From Thalassotalea_B piscium_A (GTDB taxonomy: Bacteria; Pseudomonadota; Gammaproteobacteria; Enterobacterales; Alteromonadaceae): a stretch of 64,000 nucleotides of DNA. The first letter of the stretch is position 1. Every line of letters begins with the position of its first letter. Where the stretch lies: the NCBI GenBank assembly GCA_049347715.1, contig CP186339.1, positions 1,240,001-1,304,000 on the forward strand, read 5' to 3'. Shown here piece after piece: positions 1 to 8,478 of the stretch. A model generated the notes under the pieces. The model saw only the letters and a list, made by a program, of their open reading frames with translations. It had not been told where the DNA came from and searched no databases. A program made the translations under genes and the position numbers.

Positions 1-2165
1 TAGGGCGGGTGTTAGGTCACCCCTATGGCTTTGTTGATCGTATATCTAAACTTATTCCTGGAGATCCAGGAATGACCTTAGCGAAAGCGTTTGAAATAGA
101 GCCTAAATTACCAGAAGCTTACGAACAAGATTCTGAAGTACGTGATCTTATTGATATGTGCCGTATTTTAGAAGGCACTACGCGAAATGCCGGTAAACAT
201 GCTGGCGGTGTTGTTATTTCCCCAACAACTATCACTGACTTTGCCCCTTTATATTGTGATGATGAAGGGAAAAACCCTGTTACCCAGTTTGATAAGAACG
301 ATGTCGAAGACGCGGGCTTAGTTAAGTTTGACTTTTTAGGTCTGAGAACCCTAACAATATTGCAGTGGGCAATTGAGATTGCTGATGAAAAGCTATTAAA
401 AGCGGGTAAAGAACCGATCAATATTGCTGCTATACCTTTAGATGATAAAAAGTCATTTACCATGTTGTTGAAATCACAAACTACAGCGGTATTTCAACTT
501 GAATCTAGTGGTATGAAGTCCCTGATTGAAAAGTTAAAACCAGATTGTTTTGAAGATATTATCGCACTTGTGGCTTTGTTTAGACCTGGGCCTCTACAAT
601 CGGGCATGGTTGATAACTTTATTGAACGTAAACATGGCCGTGAAGCCATTTCTTATCCAGATGAAAAGTGGCAGCATGAAGATTTAAAACCCATTCTTGA
701 GCCAACTTACGGCATTATTTTGTACCAAGAACAGGTTATGCAAATAGCACAAGTTCTCGCGGGTTACACCCTAGGTGGTGCAGATATGCTTCGCCGAGCT
801 ATGGGTAAGAAAAAACCAGAAGAAATGGCAAAGCAACGTCAAGGTTTCGAGCAAGGAGCTATAAACCGTGGAGTAGATGGCGAACTCGCCATGAGAATTT
901 TCGATTTAGTTGAAAAATTTGCCGGTTACGGTTTTAACAAGTCTCACTCCGCTGCTTATGCTTTAGTGTCTTATCAAACCTTGTGGATGAAAGCCCATTT
1001 CCCTGCACCTTTTATGGCTGCTGTAATGTCTGCAGATATGGACAATACTGATAAAATCGTCACACTTGTTGATGAATGTAAAAATATGGGGATTGATCTG
1101 TTACCACCTGATGTTAATTGTGGCCAATATAAGTTTACGGTTAATGATCAAGATCAGATCGTTTACGGTATTGGCGCAGTTAAAGGTGTTGGAGAAGGGC
1201 CCATTGAAGCGATTATTGCCGCCCGTGAAAGTGGGGGGCCTTTTGTTGATTTATTTGATTTTTGTGCCCGTTTAGATTTGAAAAAAACCAATAAGCGAGT
1301 GTTAGAAAAGTTAATTAAATCAGGCGCTATGGATGCGCTAGGCCCTCAACATGAAAAAGGCCCGCATCGTGCTGCATTATTTGAAACCTTACCAGAGGCT
1401 ATCAAAGCGGCGGAACAACATGCGAAAGCACAAGCGTTAGGGCAAAATGATTTATTTGGTTTAATCAATGAAGAACCTGAAGATACCCGCCAAGCCTTTA
1501 AAGAAGTTACTCCTTGGCAAGAAGAAGTTTGGCTAGACGGAGAGAAAGAAACCCTTGGTCTGTATTTAACCGGCCATCCTATTGATCGTTATTTAAAAGA
1601 AATTAAAAAATATTCGACTGGACGTTTAGTGTCAATGCAGCCGACTGGAAAAGACCGCACTGCAACTGCTGTAGGTTTAGTTATAGGCGTACGGGTTTTA
1701 GTGAATAAACGTGGGCGACGTTGGGCATTAGTGACACTTGATGATAGAAGTGCACGAATGGATGTACGTTTTTTCCCCGACGACTACGACAGGTTTGCAG
1801 ATTTGTTGGTTAATGATGCTATTTTGGTCTGTAGCGGACAGGTCAGCTTTGATGATTACTCCGGTGGTATTACAATGACCGGTCGCGATATAATGACAAT
1901 TGCACAGGCAAGAGAAAATTATGTGACTTCGTTGGATATTCATGTTGAAAAATCAGCGATTTCACCAGACTTTGTTTCACAATTAGAGCAAACATTAGCA
2001 CCATTTAAAGAAGGGACTTGTCCGGTAAGAGTGTATTATCAAACGGATGAGGCGCAAGCTATGTTAGAATTAGGTGTTCAATGGCGAGTGAGCCCCGCTG
2101 ATGCCTTATTGCACCAATTGAAATTGTTATTAGGCGAAGAAAAATTAGCATTACAATTTAAGTAG
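1..2165 (+). CDS. dnaE: DNA polymerase III subunit alpha, C-terminal part (5' end outside window)
   Basis: Catalytic subunit of the replicative polymerase. The frame is open from base 3, so about 720 residues are visible, matching roughly residue 445 to the end of the 1160-residue E. coli protein. The PHP domain and first two catalytic aspartates lie upstream of the window. Visible are GRVLGHPYGFVDRI, the KFDFLGLR stretch that carries the third catalytic Asp in E. coli, the finger region LVALFRPGPLQSGM and YGFNKSHSAAYALVSYQ, then the helix-hairpin-helix region and an OB-fold (LDDRSARMDVRFF, CSGQVSFDDYSGG), ending in the tau-binding tail. accA follows on the same strand after 117 bp, as in many gammaproteobacteria. 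Identity is near certain by residue-level similarity along the whole length. Confidence 0.98.
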   Translation, partial: GRVLGHPYGFVDRISKLIPGDPGMTLAKAFEIEPKLPEAYEQDSEVRDLIDMCRILEGTTRNAGKHAGGVVISPTTITDFAPLYCDDEGKNPVTQFDKNDVEDAGLVKFDFLGLRTLTILQWAIEIADEKLLKAGKEPINIAAIPLDDKKSFTMLLKSQTTAVFQLESSGMKSLIEKLKPDCFEDIIALVALFRPGPLQSGMVDNFIERKHGREAISYPDEKWQHEDLKPILEPTYGIILYQEQVMQIAQVLAGYTLGGADMLRRAMGKKKPEEMAKQRQGFEQGAINRGVDGELAMRIFDLVEKFAGYGFNKSHSAAYALVSYQTLWMKAHFPAPFMAAVMSADMDNTDKIVTLVDECKNMGIDLLPPDVNCGQYKFTVNDQDQIVYGIGAVKGVGEGPIEAIIAARESGGPFVDLFDFCARLDLKKTNKRVLEKLIKSGAMDALGPQHEKGPHRAALFETLPEAIKAAEQHAKAQALGQNDLFGLINEEPEDTRQAFKEVTPWQEEVWLDGEKETLGLYLTGHPIDRYLKEIKKYSTGRLVSMQPTGKDRTATAVGLVIGVRVLVNKRGRRWALVTLDDRSARMDVRFFPDDYDRFADLLVNDAILVCSGQVSFDDYSGGITMTGRDIMTIAQARENYVTSLDIHVEKSAISPDFVSQLEQTLAPFKEGTCPVRVYYQTDEAQAMLELGVQWRVSPADALLHQLKLLLGEEKLALQFK

Positions 2166-2282
2166 TTACCTTTATTGGACACGTTTTAGTACAATAAGGT
2201 TAAAACAAGAAAAAAAAGAATTCATTGATTGTGCAAAAAGCATGGTTAAATACAGATACAAGAACCTAGGTAATTAAAAGAT

Positions 2283-3239
2283 ATGTCATTAAATTTTTTA
2301 GATTTTGAGCAGCCAATTGCTGAACTTGAAGCGAAAATTGAAGAACTACGCTTGGTTGATAGTGGCCAAGAGTTAAATTTAGATTTAGAAGATCAAATTA
2401 CTCAACTTCGTGAGAAAAATAATGAATTAACGAAGAAAATTTTTGCTAACTTAGATCCATGGCAAACTGCTCGAGTTGCACGTCATCCTAATCGTCCTCA
2501 TACATTGGATTACTTACCACGTGTTTTTACTGACTTTGACGAATTAGCCGGCGATAGAGCTTATGCTGATGATAAGGCCATTGTTGGTGGTACCGCACGT
2601 CTTGATGGTATTCCAGTAATGGTTATTGGCCATCAAAAAGGTCGTACTACTAACGAAAAAGTGAAACGTAATTTTGGTATGCCACGTCCTGAAGGTTATC
2701 GTAAAGCACTGCGCCTAATGAAAATGGCTGAGCGTTTCAATATGCCAATTATTACTTTTATTGACACTCCTGGTGCTTACCCTGGTATTGGTGCTGAAGA
2801 GCGTGGTCAAAGTGAAGCGATTGCAATGAACTTAAAAGTGATGTCACGATTGAGCGTACCAATTATTTGTACAGTGATTGGAGAAGGTGGTTCTGGTGGT
2901 GCTTTAGCTATTGGCGTAGGTGATCGCGTTAATATGTTACAGTACTCTACTTATTCAGTTATTTCACCTGAAGGTTGTGCATCTATTCTATGGAAAACGG
3001 CTGAGAAAGCACCTACAGCTGCCGAAGCTATGGGAATTACAGCTAAACGTATTAAAGAATTAGGTTTAATTGATAATGTTATTGATGAACCATTAGGTGG
3101 TGCTCATCGTGATACAGACACTATGGCTGCTATGTTGAAGCAATCATTAAAAGAAAATTTAGCTGAAATTGACAGCTTGTCTAAAGAAGAGTTAATCGAG
3201 CAACGTTATCAACGATTAATGTCTTACGGTTATTGCTAA
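2283..3239 (+). CDS. accA: Acetyl-CoA carboxylase carboxyltransferase subunit alpha
   Basis: Alpha subunit of the carboxyltransferase that passes the carboxyl group from biotin-BCCP to acetyl-CoA, the committed step of fatty acid synthesis; it works as an alpha2beta2 complex with AccD, which is not in this window. At 318 residues it has the usual family length (E. coli 319). The N-terminal helical region (LDFEQPIAELEAKIEELR) and the crotonase-fold core (GDRAYADDKAIVGG, DTPGAYPGIGAEERGQ, GEGGSGGALAIGVGD, SVISPEGCASILWK) are intact. It follows dnaE and precedes tilS, a common gammaproteobacterial order. A 9-bp stem-loop begins just after its stop codon. Confidence 0.98.
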   Translation: MSLNFLDFEQPIAELEAKIEELRLVDSGQELNLDLEDQITQLREKNNELTKKIFANLDPWQTARVARHPNRPHTLDYLPRVFTDFDELAGDRAYADDKAIVGGTARLDGIPVMVIGHQKGRTTNEKVKRNFGMPRPEGYRKALRLMKMAERFNMPIITFIDTPGAYPGIGAEERGQSEAIAMNLKVMSRLSVPIICTVIGEGGSGGALAIGVGDRVNMLQYSTYSVISPEGCASILWKTAEKAPTAAEAMGITAKRIKELGLIDNVIDEPLGGAHRDTDTMAAMLKQSLKENLAEIDSLSKEELIEQRYQRLMSYGYC

Positions 3240-3246
3240 ATTAGGC

Positions 3247-3278
3247 TAAGTGGCTTATTTAACTAAGTGAGCCACTTA
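3247..3278 (+). other. Stem-loop between accA and tilS
   Basis: TAAGTGGCT at 3247-3255 pairs perfectly with AGCCACTTA at 3270-3278, leaving a 14-nt loop. No T-run follows, so it is not a canonical intrinsic terminator. The in-frame GTG at 3267 that could start tilS lies in the loop against the right arm, and ATG 3285 lies 6 nt past the stem. It could act as a weak terminator, a processing site, or a fold that limits tilS translation. Confidence 0.5.
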
Positions 3279-3284
3279 ACTGTT

Positions 3285-4706
3285 ATGTCAACGATAAAAC
3301 ATCCCCCTATCCAAGTGCACCTGAGTCAGCACCTCAAACGTTATCCATTGAACACTTTTGTGGTAGCTTGCAGTGGTGGGGTTGATTCACTTGTTTTACT
3401 GCATGAAATATCAGCTCTTGTTCGTTCAGAACAAATCGTTAATGATGTGATTGTTTGCTATGTTGATCATGGTTTGAGTGAGCATGCACGCGATTGGCAT
3501 CATTTTGTTAAGGGTCAATGTCAGCAACTTGATTTACCTTTTATCGGTAAGCAAGTGTCCTTAAACAAAGATTCCAATCAAAGTCTGGAAGCGCAAGCTA
3601 GAAATGCACGTTATTGTGTACTAAAAGAAGTTGCAGGGGAGCAAGGGGTTGTTATTACTGCTCATCACCAAGATGATCAGGTTGAAACCTTTTTATTAGC
3701 CTTAAAGCGAGGGGCAGGTGTTAAAGGCTTAGCCGCTATGGCGACAGATAGTCAGTTAATCACCGAGCATGGTAAATTGTCAATTGTTCGCCCTTTACTG
3801 AATGTTTCTCGTGACGTGATAGAGCAACGGGCTAAAGCGCTTGATTTAACATGGGTTGAAGATGAATCTAATCTCGACCAACAATTTGATCGTAACTTTT
3901 TACGACAAACCATAATCCCTTTATTAAATCAACGATGGACGGGCATTGGTCAGGCTATCGCACGCTCTGCCGGTCATTGCCAAGATGCTCAGCTGTTACT
4001 TGATGAAATAGCCAGAGCAGATTTAGCTAAGTGTTTAACTCAAAATGAACGTTTATCAATTGATTCATTACTCACATTATCTTCAAGCCGTTTTAATTAT
4101 GTGATCCGCTATTATCTTGCGCAAAAGCATCAACTGATGCCCAGCAGCCATGTATTAGCACAAATTAAAACCCAAATTCTAGCTGATCATGACAAGACTC
4201 CTCAAGTCAAAGTGGGTCAGAAATGGTTACGACGTTTTCGCAATGAATTAGTGCTGACGAATGATTTTGCCGATGTTTCTCATTGGCAGCAAGCCATAAA
4301 CTTTAATGAAATTATTAATACCTCTGTTACTGTGAGACTACCTGATAATCTCGGTGAAATAATATTTTCATTGGCAAATGCTCATGATGAAGATTTACCT
4401 TCTGAACAAAATCACTGCTTATTGCTACCTGAAACGACAGATCAGTTAACGTTATCTTTTAGCCATAAAAACCCTGTTTGTTTACCCGATTATCGGCAAC
4501 ATTCGAGAGTGCTTAAAAAAGTGTTACAAGAGCTTGAAATACCACCGTGGCAACGTAAACGCATTCCTTTGCTTTTTGTACAAGAGCATTTAGTCAGTGC
4601 CATTGGTCACTTTGTTTGCCAGCCTTATAGTGTTGAACATCAAAGCGTTTCGTCACAACGAATAAAAATTAATGTTCGCTGGCTTGCAAGTGACAACTCA
4701 GGTTAA
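3285..4706 (+). CDS. tilS: tRNA(Ile)-lysidine synthase
   Basis: Uses ATP and lysine to convert the wobble cytidine of the CAU-anticodon isoleucine tRNA to lysidine, changing both codon recognition and charging from Met to Ile. The N-terminal PP-loop motif is clear (VVACSGGVDSLVLLHE), followed by CYVDHGLS and TAHHQDDQVETFLL, with the RNFLRQTIIPLL stretch of the central region and a C-terminal TilS_C domain (LPDYRQHSRVLKKVLQE, PPWQRKRIPL). About 474 residues, slightly longer than the E. coli protein. I prefer ATG 3285 over the in-frame GTG at 3267 because the latter is in a stem-loop; neither has a strong ribosome binding site, so the start is uncertain. Confidence 0.95.
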   Translation: MSTIKHPPIQVHLSQHLKRYPLNTFVVACSGGVDSLVLLHEISALVRSEQIVNDVIVCYVDHGLSEHARDWHHFVKGQCQQLDLPFIGKQVSLNKDSNQSLEAQARNARYCVLKEVAGEQGVVITAHHQDDQVETFLLALKRGAGVKGLAAMATDSQLITEHGKLSIVRPLLNVSRDVIEQRAKALDLTWVEDESNLDQQFDRNFLRQTIIPLLNQRWTGIGQAIARSAGHCQDAQLLLDEIARADLAKCLTQNERLSIDSLLTLSSSRFNYVIRYYLAQKHQLMPSSHVLAQIKTQILADHDKTPQVKVGQKWLRRFRNELVLTNDFADVSHWQQAINFNEIINTSVTVRLPDNLGEIIFSLANAHDEDLPSEQNHCLLLPETTDQLTLSFSHKNPVCLPDYRQHSRVLKKVLQELEIPPWQRKRIPLLFVQEHLVSAIGHFVCQPYSVEHQSVSSQRIKINVRWLASDNSG

Positions 4707-4850
4707 ACTTAGCGACAAATTACGCTCAATGTAAAATTGAGGAGTCATGTTATTTTAAAGTGTAAGTGCATGATACTAAGTGACTCTCTAGCGTATTCTT
4801 ATAGATTAAAATAAAAATTACTGATAACTATTATAACAATCGGAGATATT

Positions 4851-6023
4851 ATGAATTTAGTGTTGAAATTAATTGCCGGCATTTTAGCGGGTATATTAAT
4901 TGGCTTATATGCACCAGACTTTCTTGTGCAGCTCATTTTTACCATTCAAAACTTAATTGGCCAATTAATCAAATTTACCATCCCATTAATTATTTTATTT
5001 TATATTGCTAGTGGTATTGCTTCTTTACCGCAAGGTTCAGGATCCTTATTAGGCAAAACTGTTGGCTTAGCCTATGGTTCTACTATCGTTGCAGGCGTGT
5101 TAGCTTTTATTATTGCCAGCAATGTTTTACCTGGTTTAACTGCAGGGAATTTAGTTGAAGCTGCTGAGGGAGAAAAGCTTAAAAGCTTTATCGATATCAG
5201 TATAGCGCCATTGTTTGATGTGATGTCAGCGCTCGCACTTGCTTTTATTTTTGGCATAGGCATTAGTGCAACCAATTCCAATAACTTACGTAACCTTCTT
5301 AATGAAGCAAGAGATGTTATTGAAATGTTATTGGGTAAAGTTATTATTCCATTGTTACCTTTTTATATTGCGGGTGTTTTTGCCGAAATGACTGTTGATG
5401 GAAATGTCTTTTCAACGTTAAAAACCTTTGGTGTTGTATTAATTTTAGCTTTAATTATGCATTGGGTGTGGATTACTGTGCTTTATGTTATCACCGGAAG
5501 TGCATTAGGTCGTTCTCCTGCACAGTTATTAAAAAATATGATGCCAGCATACTTTACTGCATTAGGTACTATGTCGAGTGCCGCGACAATTCCTGTCTCT
5601 TTGAAAGCTAATAAAGCGAATAAGGTCAGTGACAGTGTAGCTAATTTTACTGTGCCTTTATGTGCGTCTATTCATTTAAGTGGCTCAACAATTACCATTG
5701 TTACCTGTGCAACTGCTGTTATGTTGTTATCTCCTGATATTGCAATGCCGGGGTTTGGTGCAATGTTTGGTTTTATCTTGATGCTTGGGGTGACAATGAT
5801 AGCTGCACCTGGTGCTCCAGGTGGTGCTGTTATGTCGGCTTTAGGTTTACTTGCTAGTATGCTTGGTTTTACTGATGCAGCTTTAGCACTTATGATAGCG
5901 TTATATTTAGCACAAGATAGTTTTGGTACCGCTTGTAATGTTACAGGTGACGGTGCTATTGCGTTATGGGTCGATAAATTTGCGGGCGAAGAAGGTTTAG
6001 CATTGGCGCCCAAAACTAAATAA
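4851..6023 (+). CDS. Dicarboxylate/amino acid:cation symporter (DAACS family)
   Basis: Predicted inner-membrane secondary transporter of the GltP/DctA/SstT superfamily, importing a dicarboxylate or acidic/small amino acid with Na+ or H+. At 390 residues it is a little shorter than typical members (about 400-430). Hydrophobic helices cover most of the chain; the family's substrate-binding segments are visible: the serine-rich re-entrant loop (ALGTMSSAATIPVSLKAN), VANFTVPLCASIHLSGST in TM7, the APGAPGG hairpin 2 and the last-helix motif DSFGTACNVTGDGAIAL. The exact substrate cannot be read from sequence. A clear ribosome binding site (CGGAGATATT) precedes the ATG, and a strong intrinsic terminator follows, so it looks monocistronic. 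Confidence 0.9.
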   Translation: MNLVLKLIAGILAGILIGLYAPDFLVQLIFTIQNLIGQLIKFTIPLIILFYIASGIASLPQGSGSLLGKTVGLAYGSTIVAGVLAFIIASNVLPGLTAGNLVEAAEGEKLKSFIDISIAPLFDVMSALALAFIFGIGISATNSNNLRNLLNEARDVIEMLLGKVIIPLLPFYIAGVFAEMTVDGNVFSTLKTFGVVLILALIMHWVWITVLYVITGSALGRSPAQLLKNMMPAYFTALGTMSSAATIPVSLKANKANKVSDSVANFTVPLCASIHLSGSTITIVTCATAVMLLSPDIAMPGFGAMFGFILMLGVTMIAAPGAPGGAVMSALGLLASMLGFTDAALALMIALYLAQDSFGTACNVTGDGAIALWVDKFAGEEGLALAPKTK

Positions 6024-6040
6024 TCATTCAAAAATTGAAC

Positions 6041-6068
6041 AAAAGGACAAGCTTGCTTGTCCTTTTTT
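6041..6068 (+). terminator. Intrinsic terminator after the DAACS symporter
   Basis: AGGACAAG (6044-6051) pairs with CTTGTCCT (6056-6063) across a CTTG loop; the stem can extend to 9 bp. A run of six T follows directly and an A-tract precedes. Classic rho-independent terminator, 20 bp past the stop codon. Confidence 0.93.
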
Positions 6069-6150
6069 CGTGTTAGCTTGTTGAATCTGCTTGGTATAAC
6101 GGCTAAAAAAAGGCATAATAGCGCGCAAATTTATTGAGGGAATATCTTAT

Positions 6151-6720
6151 ATGGCAACTGAACAAGCGTTAAAAACCCGTAGTAATAATCAATGTGAATT
6201 ATGCTCATCTTCATCTTCTTTAACTGTTTTCCCAGTGCCGCCAACAAGTGACGGCAGTGCCCAGCAATGTATTTATGTATGTGATACGTGTTTATCACAA
6301 ATGTCTGGTGATACAGAATTAGACATCAATCACTGGCGTTGTCTTAACGACAGTATGTGGAATCAAGAACCTGCAGTGCAAGTCGTTTCCTACCGTATGT
6401 TACATAAATTATCATCTGAATCATGGGCACAAGATGCACTTGATATGATTTATTTAGAAGATGATGTTAAAACGTGGGCTGAACAAGGCATAGCTGCAGA
6501 AAGTTCAAATGGTCCAACGCGTGACAGTAATGGCGCAGAGCTAAAAGATGGTGACAATGTTACCTTAATTAAAGATTTAAAAGTTAAAGGTGCAAACTTC
6601 ACCGCTAAGCAAGGGACTATGGTTAGAGGTATTACCCTAACTGATAATCCAGAGCATATTGAAGGTAAAGTAAATGGTACGCGTATTGTTCTAGTTTCAG
6701 CGTATTTGAAGAAAGCGTAA
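6151..6720 (+). CDS. PhnA/YjdM-family zinc-ribbon protein
   Basis: 189-residue cytoplasmic protein. The N-terminus carries a zinc-ribbon pattern (CELCSSSSS near residues 16-24 and CDTCLSQM near 51-58), then a helical middle, and the C-terminal ~65 residues match the PhnA/YjdM domain (DSNGAELKDGDNVTLIKDLK, VKGANFTAKQGTMVRG, KVNGTRIVLVSAYLKK). E. coli YjdM is about 111 residues; the longer form with an extra middle segment is common in marine gammaproteobacteria. Despite the old name, the family has no established role in phosphonate breakdown; the biochemical function is unknown. It stands alone between a terminator and a long hairpin. Confidence 0.85.
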   Translation: MATEQALKTRSNNQCELCSSSSSLTVFPVPPTSDGSAQQCIYVCDTCLSQMSGDTELDINHWRCLNDSMWNQEPAVQVVSYRMLHKLSSESWAQDALDMIYLEDDVKTWAEQGIAAESSNGPTRDSNGAELKDGDNVTLIKDLKVKGANFTAKQGTMVRGITLTDNPEHIEGKVNGTRIVLVSAYLKKA

Positions 6721-6737
6721 AGCGCCTTTCTTAATTG

Positions 6738-6774
6738 GGTAGGTATTTTTGCATCATGCTATATAATACCTACC
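6738..6774 (+). other. Long inverted repeat after the PhnA-like gene
   Basis: GGTAGGTATT (6738-6747) pairs perfectly with AATACCTACC (6765-6774); inside the loop a second small palindrome GCAT-C-ATGC (6751-6759) could stack. There is no T-run after the stem, so termination would be weak. The rest of the 308-bp gap before the next gene is AT-rich with no credible gene; near its end AGTCGAGCAAAT is followed by a near copy (about 6991-7012). Confidence 0.55.
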
Positions 6775-7028
6775 AATCTATCTAGTTGATCCTTCCCCTC
6801 AAGTTAAGAACCTTCCAATTAGAACCTTTTTAAGGTCTTTGTTATATAAATAAATGTTAGTCACGTAATACTTAGCGGTATTAAGCATATTGTGATAAAT
6901 AATTACTAAGCAATAAAATAGTTGAGGCTGTTTTATTTTGTCATGGCTGTACATCAAGGTGTATTTAGTGATACAAAATCATATTAAAATAGTCGAGCAA
7001 ATAGTCGAGCAATAAGGAGAGTTATAAA

Positions 7029-7442
7029 ATGAATGGTGCAGGTGGAAGTTCGGGTGGTATTGGACACTTTTTTATCGGTTTAATAATGATGTGTGGTGGT
7101 TTTTACATGCTACTTAACGCTATTTCTGTGACTTCAAATTTTGGTTTAAGTTCTCGTTTGTATAGTGTTAATGCGTTAGGTGGATTTGGTATCACAGGTG
7201 GTACTGTTATGATCCCATTTATTTTCGGTGTTGGTTTAATTTTTTACAATTCAAAAAATATTTTAGGTTGGATTTTATCACTAGGTTCTATTACGGCATT
7301 AATATTTGGTGTGATATCAAGTGTTCGTTTCAGTATGAGAACAATGAGCTCATTTGATCTGATCGTTATTCTCGTTCTCGCTGTTGGCGGATTAGGGCTT
7401 TTTCTACGCTCGCTTAAAAAAATGGATGCTAAATATAGCTAA
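7029..7442 (+). CDS. Small membrane protein of unknown function, Gly-rich N-terminus
   Basis: 137 residues, no signal peptide cleavage site evident. It begins with a Gly/Ser-rich stretch (MNGAGGSSGGIGHF), then about four hydrophobic segments (residues ~13-32, ~58-74, ~79-95 and ~108-126), ending in a short basic tail (LRSLKKMDAKYS). I recall uncharacterised bacterial membrane proteins with the same GGSGGIGHFFIGLIM-type opening, but no named function. The ribosome binding site AAGGAGAG is strong and well placed. It is flanked by unrelated genes and the DNA composition is like that of its neighbours. Confidence 0.75.
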   Translation: MNGAGGSSGGIGHFFIGLIMMCGGFYMLLNAISVTSNFGLSSRLYSVNALGGFGITGGTVMIPFIFGVGLIFYNSKNILGWILSLGSITALIFGVISSVRFSMRTMSSFDLIVILVLAVGGLGLFLRSLKKMDAKYS

Positions 7443-7561
7443 TTAATACAGCATGCGCTTTTATTAAAATCAAAAATACCTTTTATCAGCTCTAGAGATA
7501 CTAAAAAGTTATTAGGTTAACGTATTAACAACTTCCTTTACAGAAGAGACTAGGATGAGCT

Positions 7562-7978
7562 ATGAAAATTGAGGTCTTACAAAACCCAGAGCAGCAATTG
7601 ATTAATTACCTTGATGAAAAAATTGCTGAGTTTAATTGGGCGCATTGGGAAGTTAATGAAAGAAAACCTCTTGCCGTTCAAATAAAAAATGATAACGGAG
7701 AGGTTATTGCAGGGGCGGCGGGTAGAACGTTTGGTCATTGGTTATTAATTAATACACTCTGGGTTTCAGAGGAGTTACGTAGCCAAAATATTGGTAGTCA
7801 ACTCCTAGAATCTATTGAGTTAGCAGGGAAAGATAGAGGTTGTTCAATGTGTTTGCTGGACACCCTTAATTTTCAAGCAATGCCTTTTTATGAAAAACAC
7901 GGATATAAAACCCAATGGACTCAAGAGAATTACCCTAAAACCGGCTGTAAATATTATATGGTTAAAACGCCCTTATAA
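7562..7978 (+). CDS. GNAT-family N-acetyltransferase
   Basis: 138-residue single-domain GNAT. The acetyl-CoA binding segment is visible (LWVSEELRSQNIGSQLLESIE, with the Q/RxxG-type loop RSQNIG), followed by the C-terminal strand/helix pattern LDTLNFQAMPFYEKHGYK that closes the fold. Members of this subgroup (GNAT with GAAGRTFGHWLLINTLWV) are common in bacteria, but their substrates are mostly unknown; small molecules or drug-like amines are possible. Ribosome binding site is weak (AGGATGAGCT). It converges with the minus-strand gene that ends at 8042. Confidence 0.85.
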   Translation: MKIEVLQNPEQQLINYLDEKIAEFNWAHWEVNERKPLAVQIKNDNGEVIAGAAGRTFGHWLLINTLWVSEELRSQNIGSQLLESIELAGKDRGCSMCLLDTLNFQAMPFYEKHGYKTQWTQENYPKTGCKYYMVKTPL

Positions 7979-8041
7979 AGAAATAGTCACCATGAGGATA
8001 ATGAATCTGGTGACTATTTCAGCTTATTTTGAACACTTCGA

Positions 8042-8413
8042 TTATTCTTCTTGCCACTCTAATTCATCAAGCACCTTTCTTGCTTGAGCAACTGTACAAT
8101 CGGTGAGGGCCATTAATTCGTTAACGGTCACACCACTGCGTTTTTCAGCAATAGTCAGCAGGTGTTGGTGTGTGAGAGCTTGACGATAGGTTTTTAGATG
8201 CTTAGCTACCCATAACCAGCTCTCTTCGTTAGCTTCTTCAATTAAGTTGATAACGGCACTGATTTGTTCAGCAGTGGCATGCAGTTGCCAATTGCGGGAT
8301 CGACCAATTCTATTTAATTCACAACCTTGTGCTCTAATGTTGGCTTTAAGCGCGTAGGCTTTAAACACTCGGCGTAAGAAAGAGGGGAGAATAATTTTTT
8401 CTATTTTGGCCAT
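8042..8413 (-). CDS. Conserved RRF_GI-like protein (annotated 'ribosome recycling factor family')
   Basis: About 123 residues. The pattern LPSFLRRVFKAYALKANIRA, QGCELNRIGRSRNWQL and the C-terminal VTVNELMALTDCTVAQARKV match a small family found in Vibrio, Shewanella and relatives that databases label 'ribosome recycling factor family' (Pfam RRF_GI); it is not true RRF and its role is unproven. The C-terminal segment looks like a small helix-turn-helix-type helical unit, and the RRSRNWQL-like part is basic, so nucleic-acid contact is plausible but inferred. ATG 8413 is chosen over an in-frame TTG at 8419. The hairpin upstream serves as terminator for the preceding minus-strand gene. Confidence 0.7.
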   Translation of the reverse strand: MAKIEKIILPSFLRRVFKAYALKANIRAQGCELNRIGRSRNWQLHATAEQISAVINLIEEANEESWLWVAKHLKTYRQALTHQHLLTIAEKRSGVTVNELMALTDCTVAQARKVLDELEWQEE

Positions 8414-8440
8414 GGTCAATTAGGTTGTGTCAGTTAAATA

Positions 8441-8469
8441 AATAAAGCCAGCATAGTGCTGGCTTTATT
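8441..8469 (-). terminator. Intrinsic terminator after the 8479-9243 gene
   Basis: AATAAAGCCAGCA (8441-8453) and TGCTGGCTTTATT (8457-8469) form a perfect 13-bp stem with a 3-nt loop. Read on the minus strand, a TTTATTTATTTAA tail overlaps and follows the stem, right after the stop codon of the 8479-9243 gene. Confidence 0.88.
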
Positions 8470-8478
8470 AAGTAAAAA

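Noticed and set aside
119..463. Open frame of 114 codons antisense to dnaE
   Set aside because: Lies fully inside dnaE in the reverse direction, no binding site, and its residue use is that of a reverse reading. Similar antisense frames at 5672-6031, 24069-24419, 30441-30851 and 55480-55818 were rejected for the same reason.
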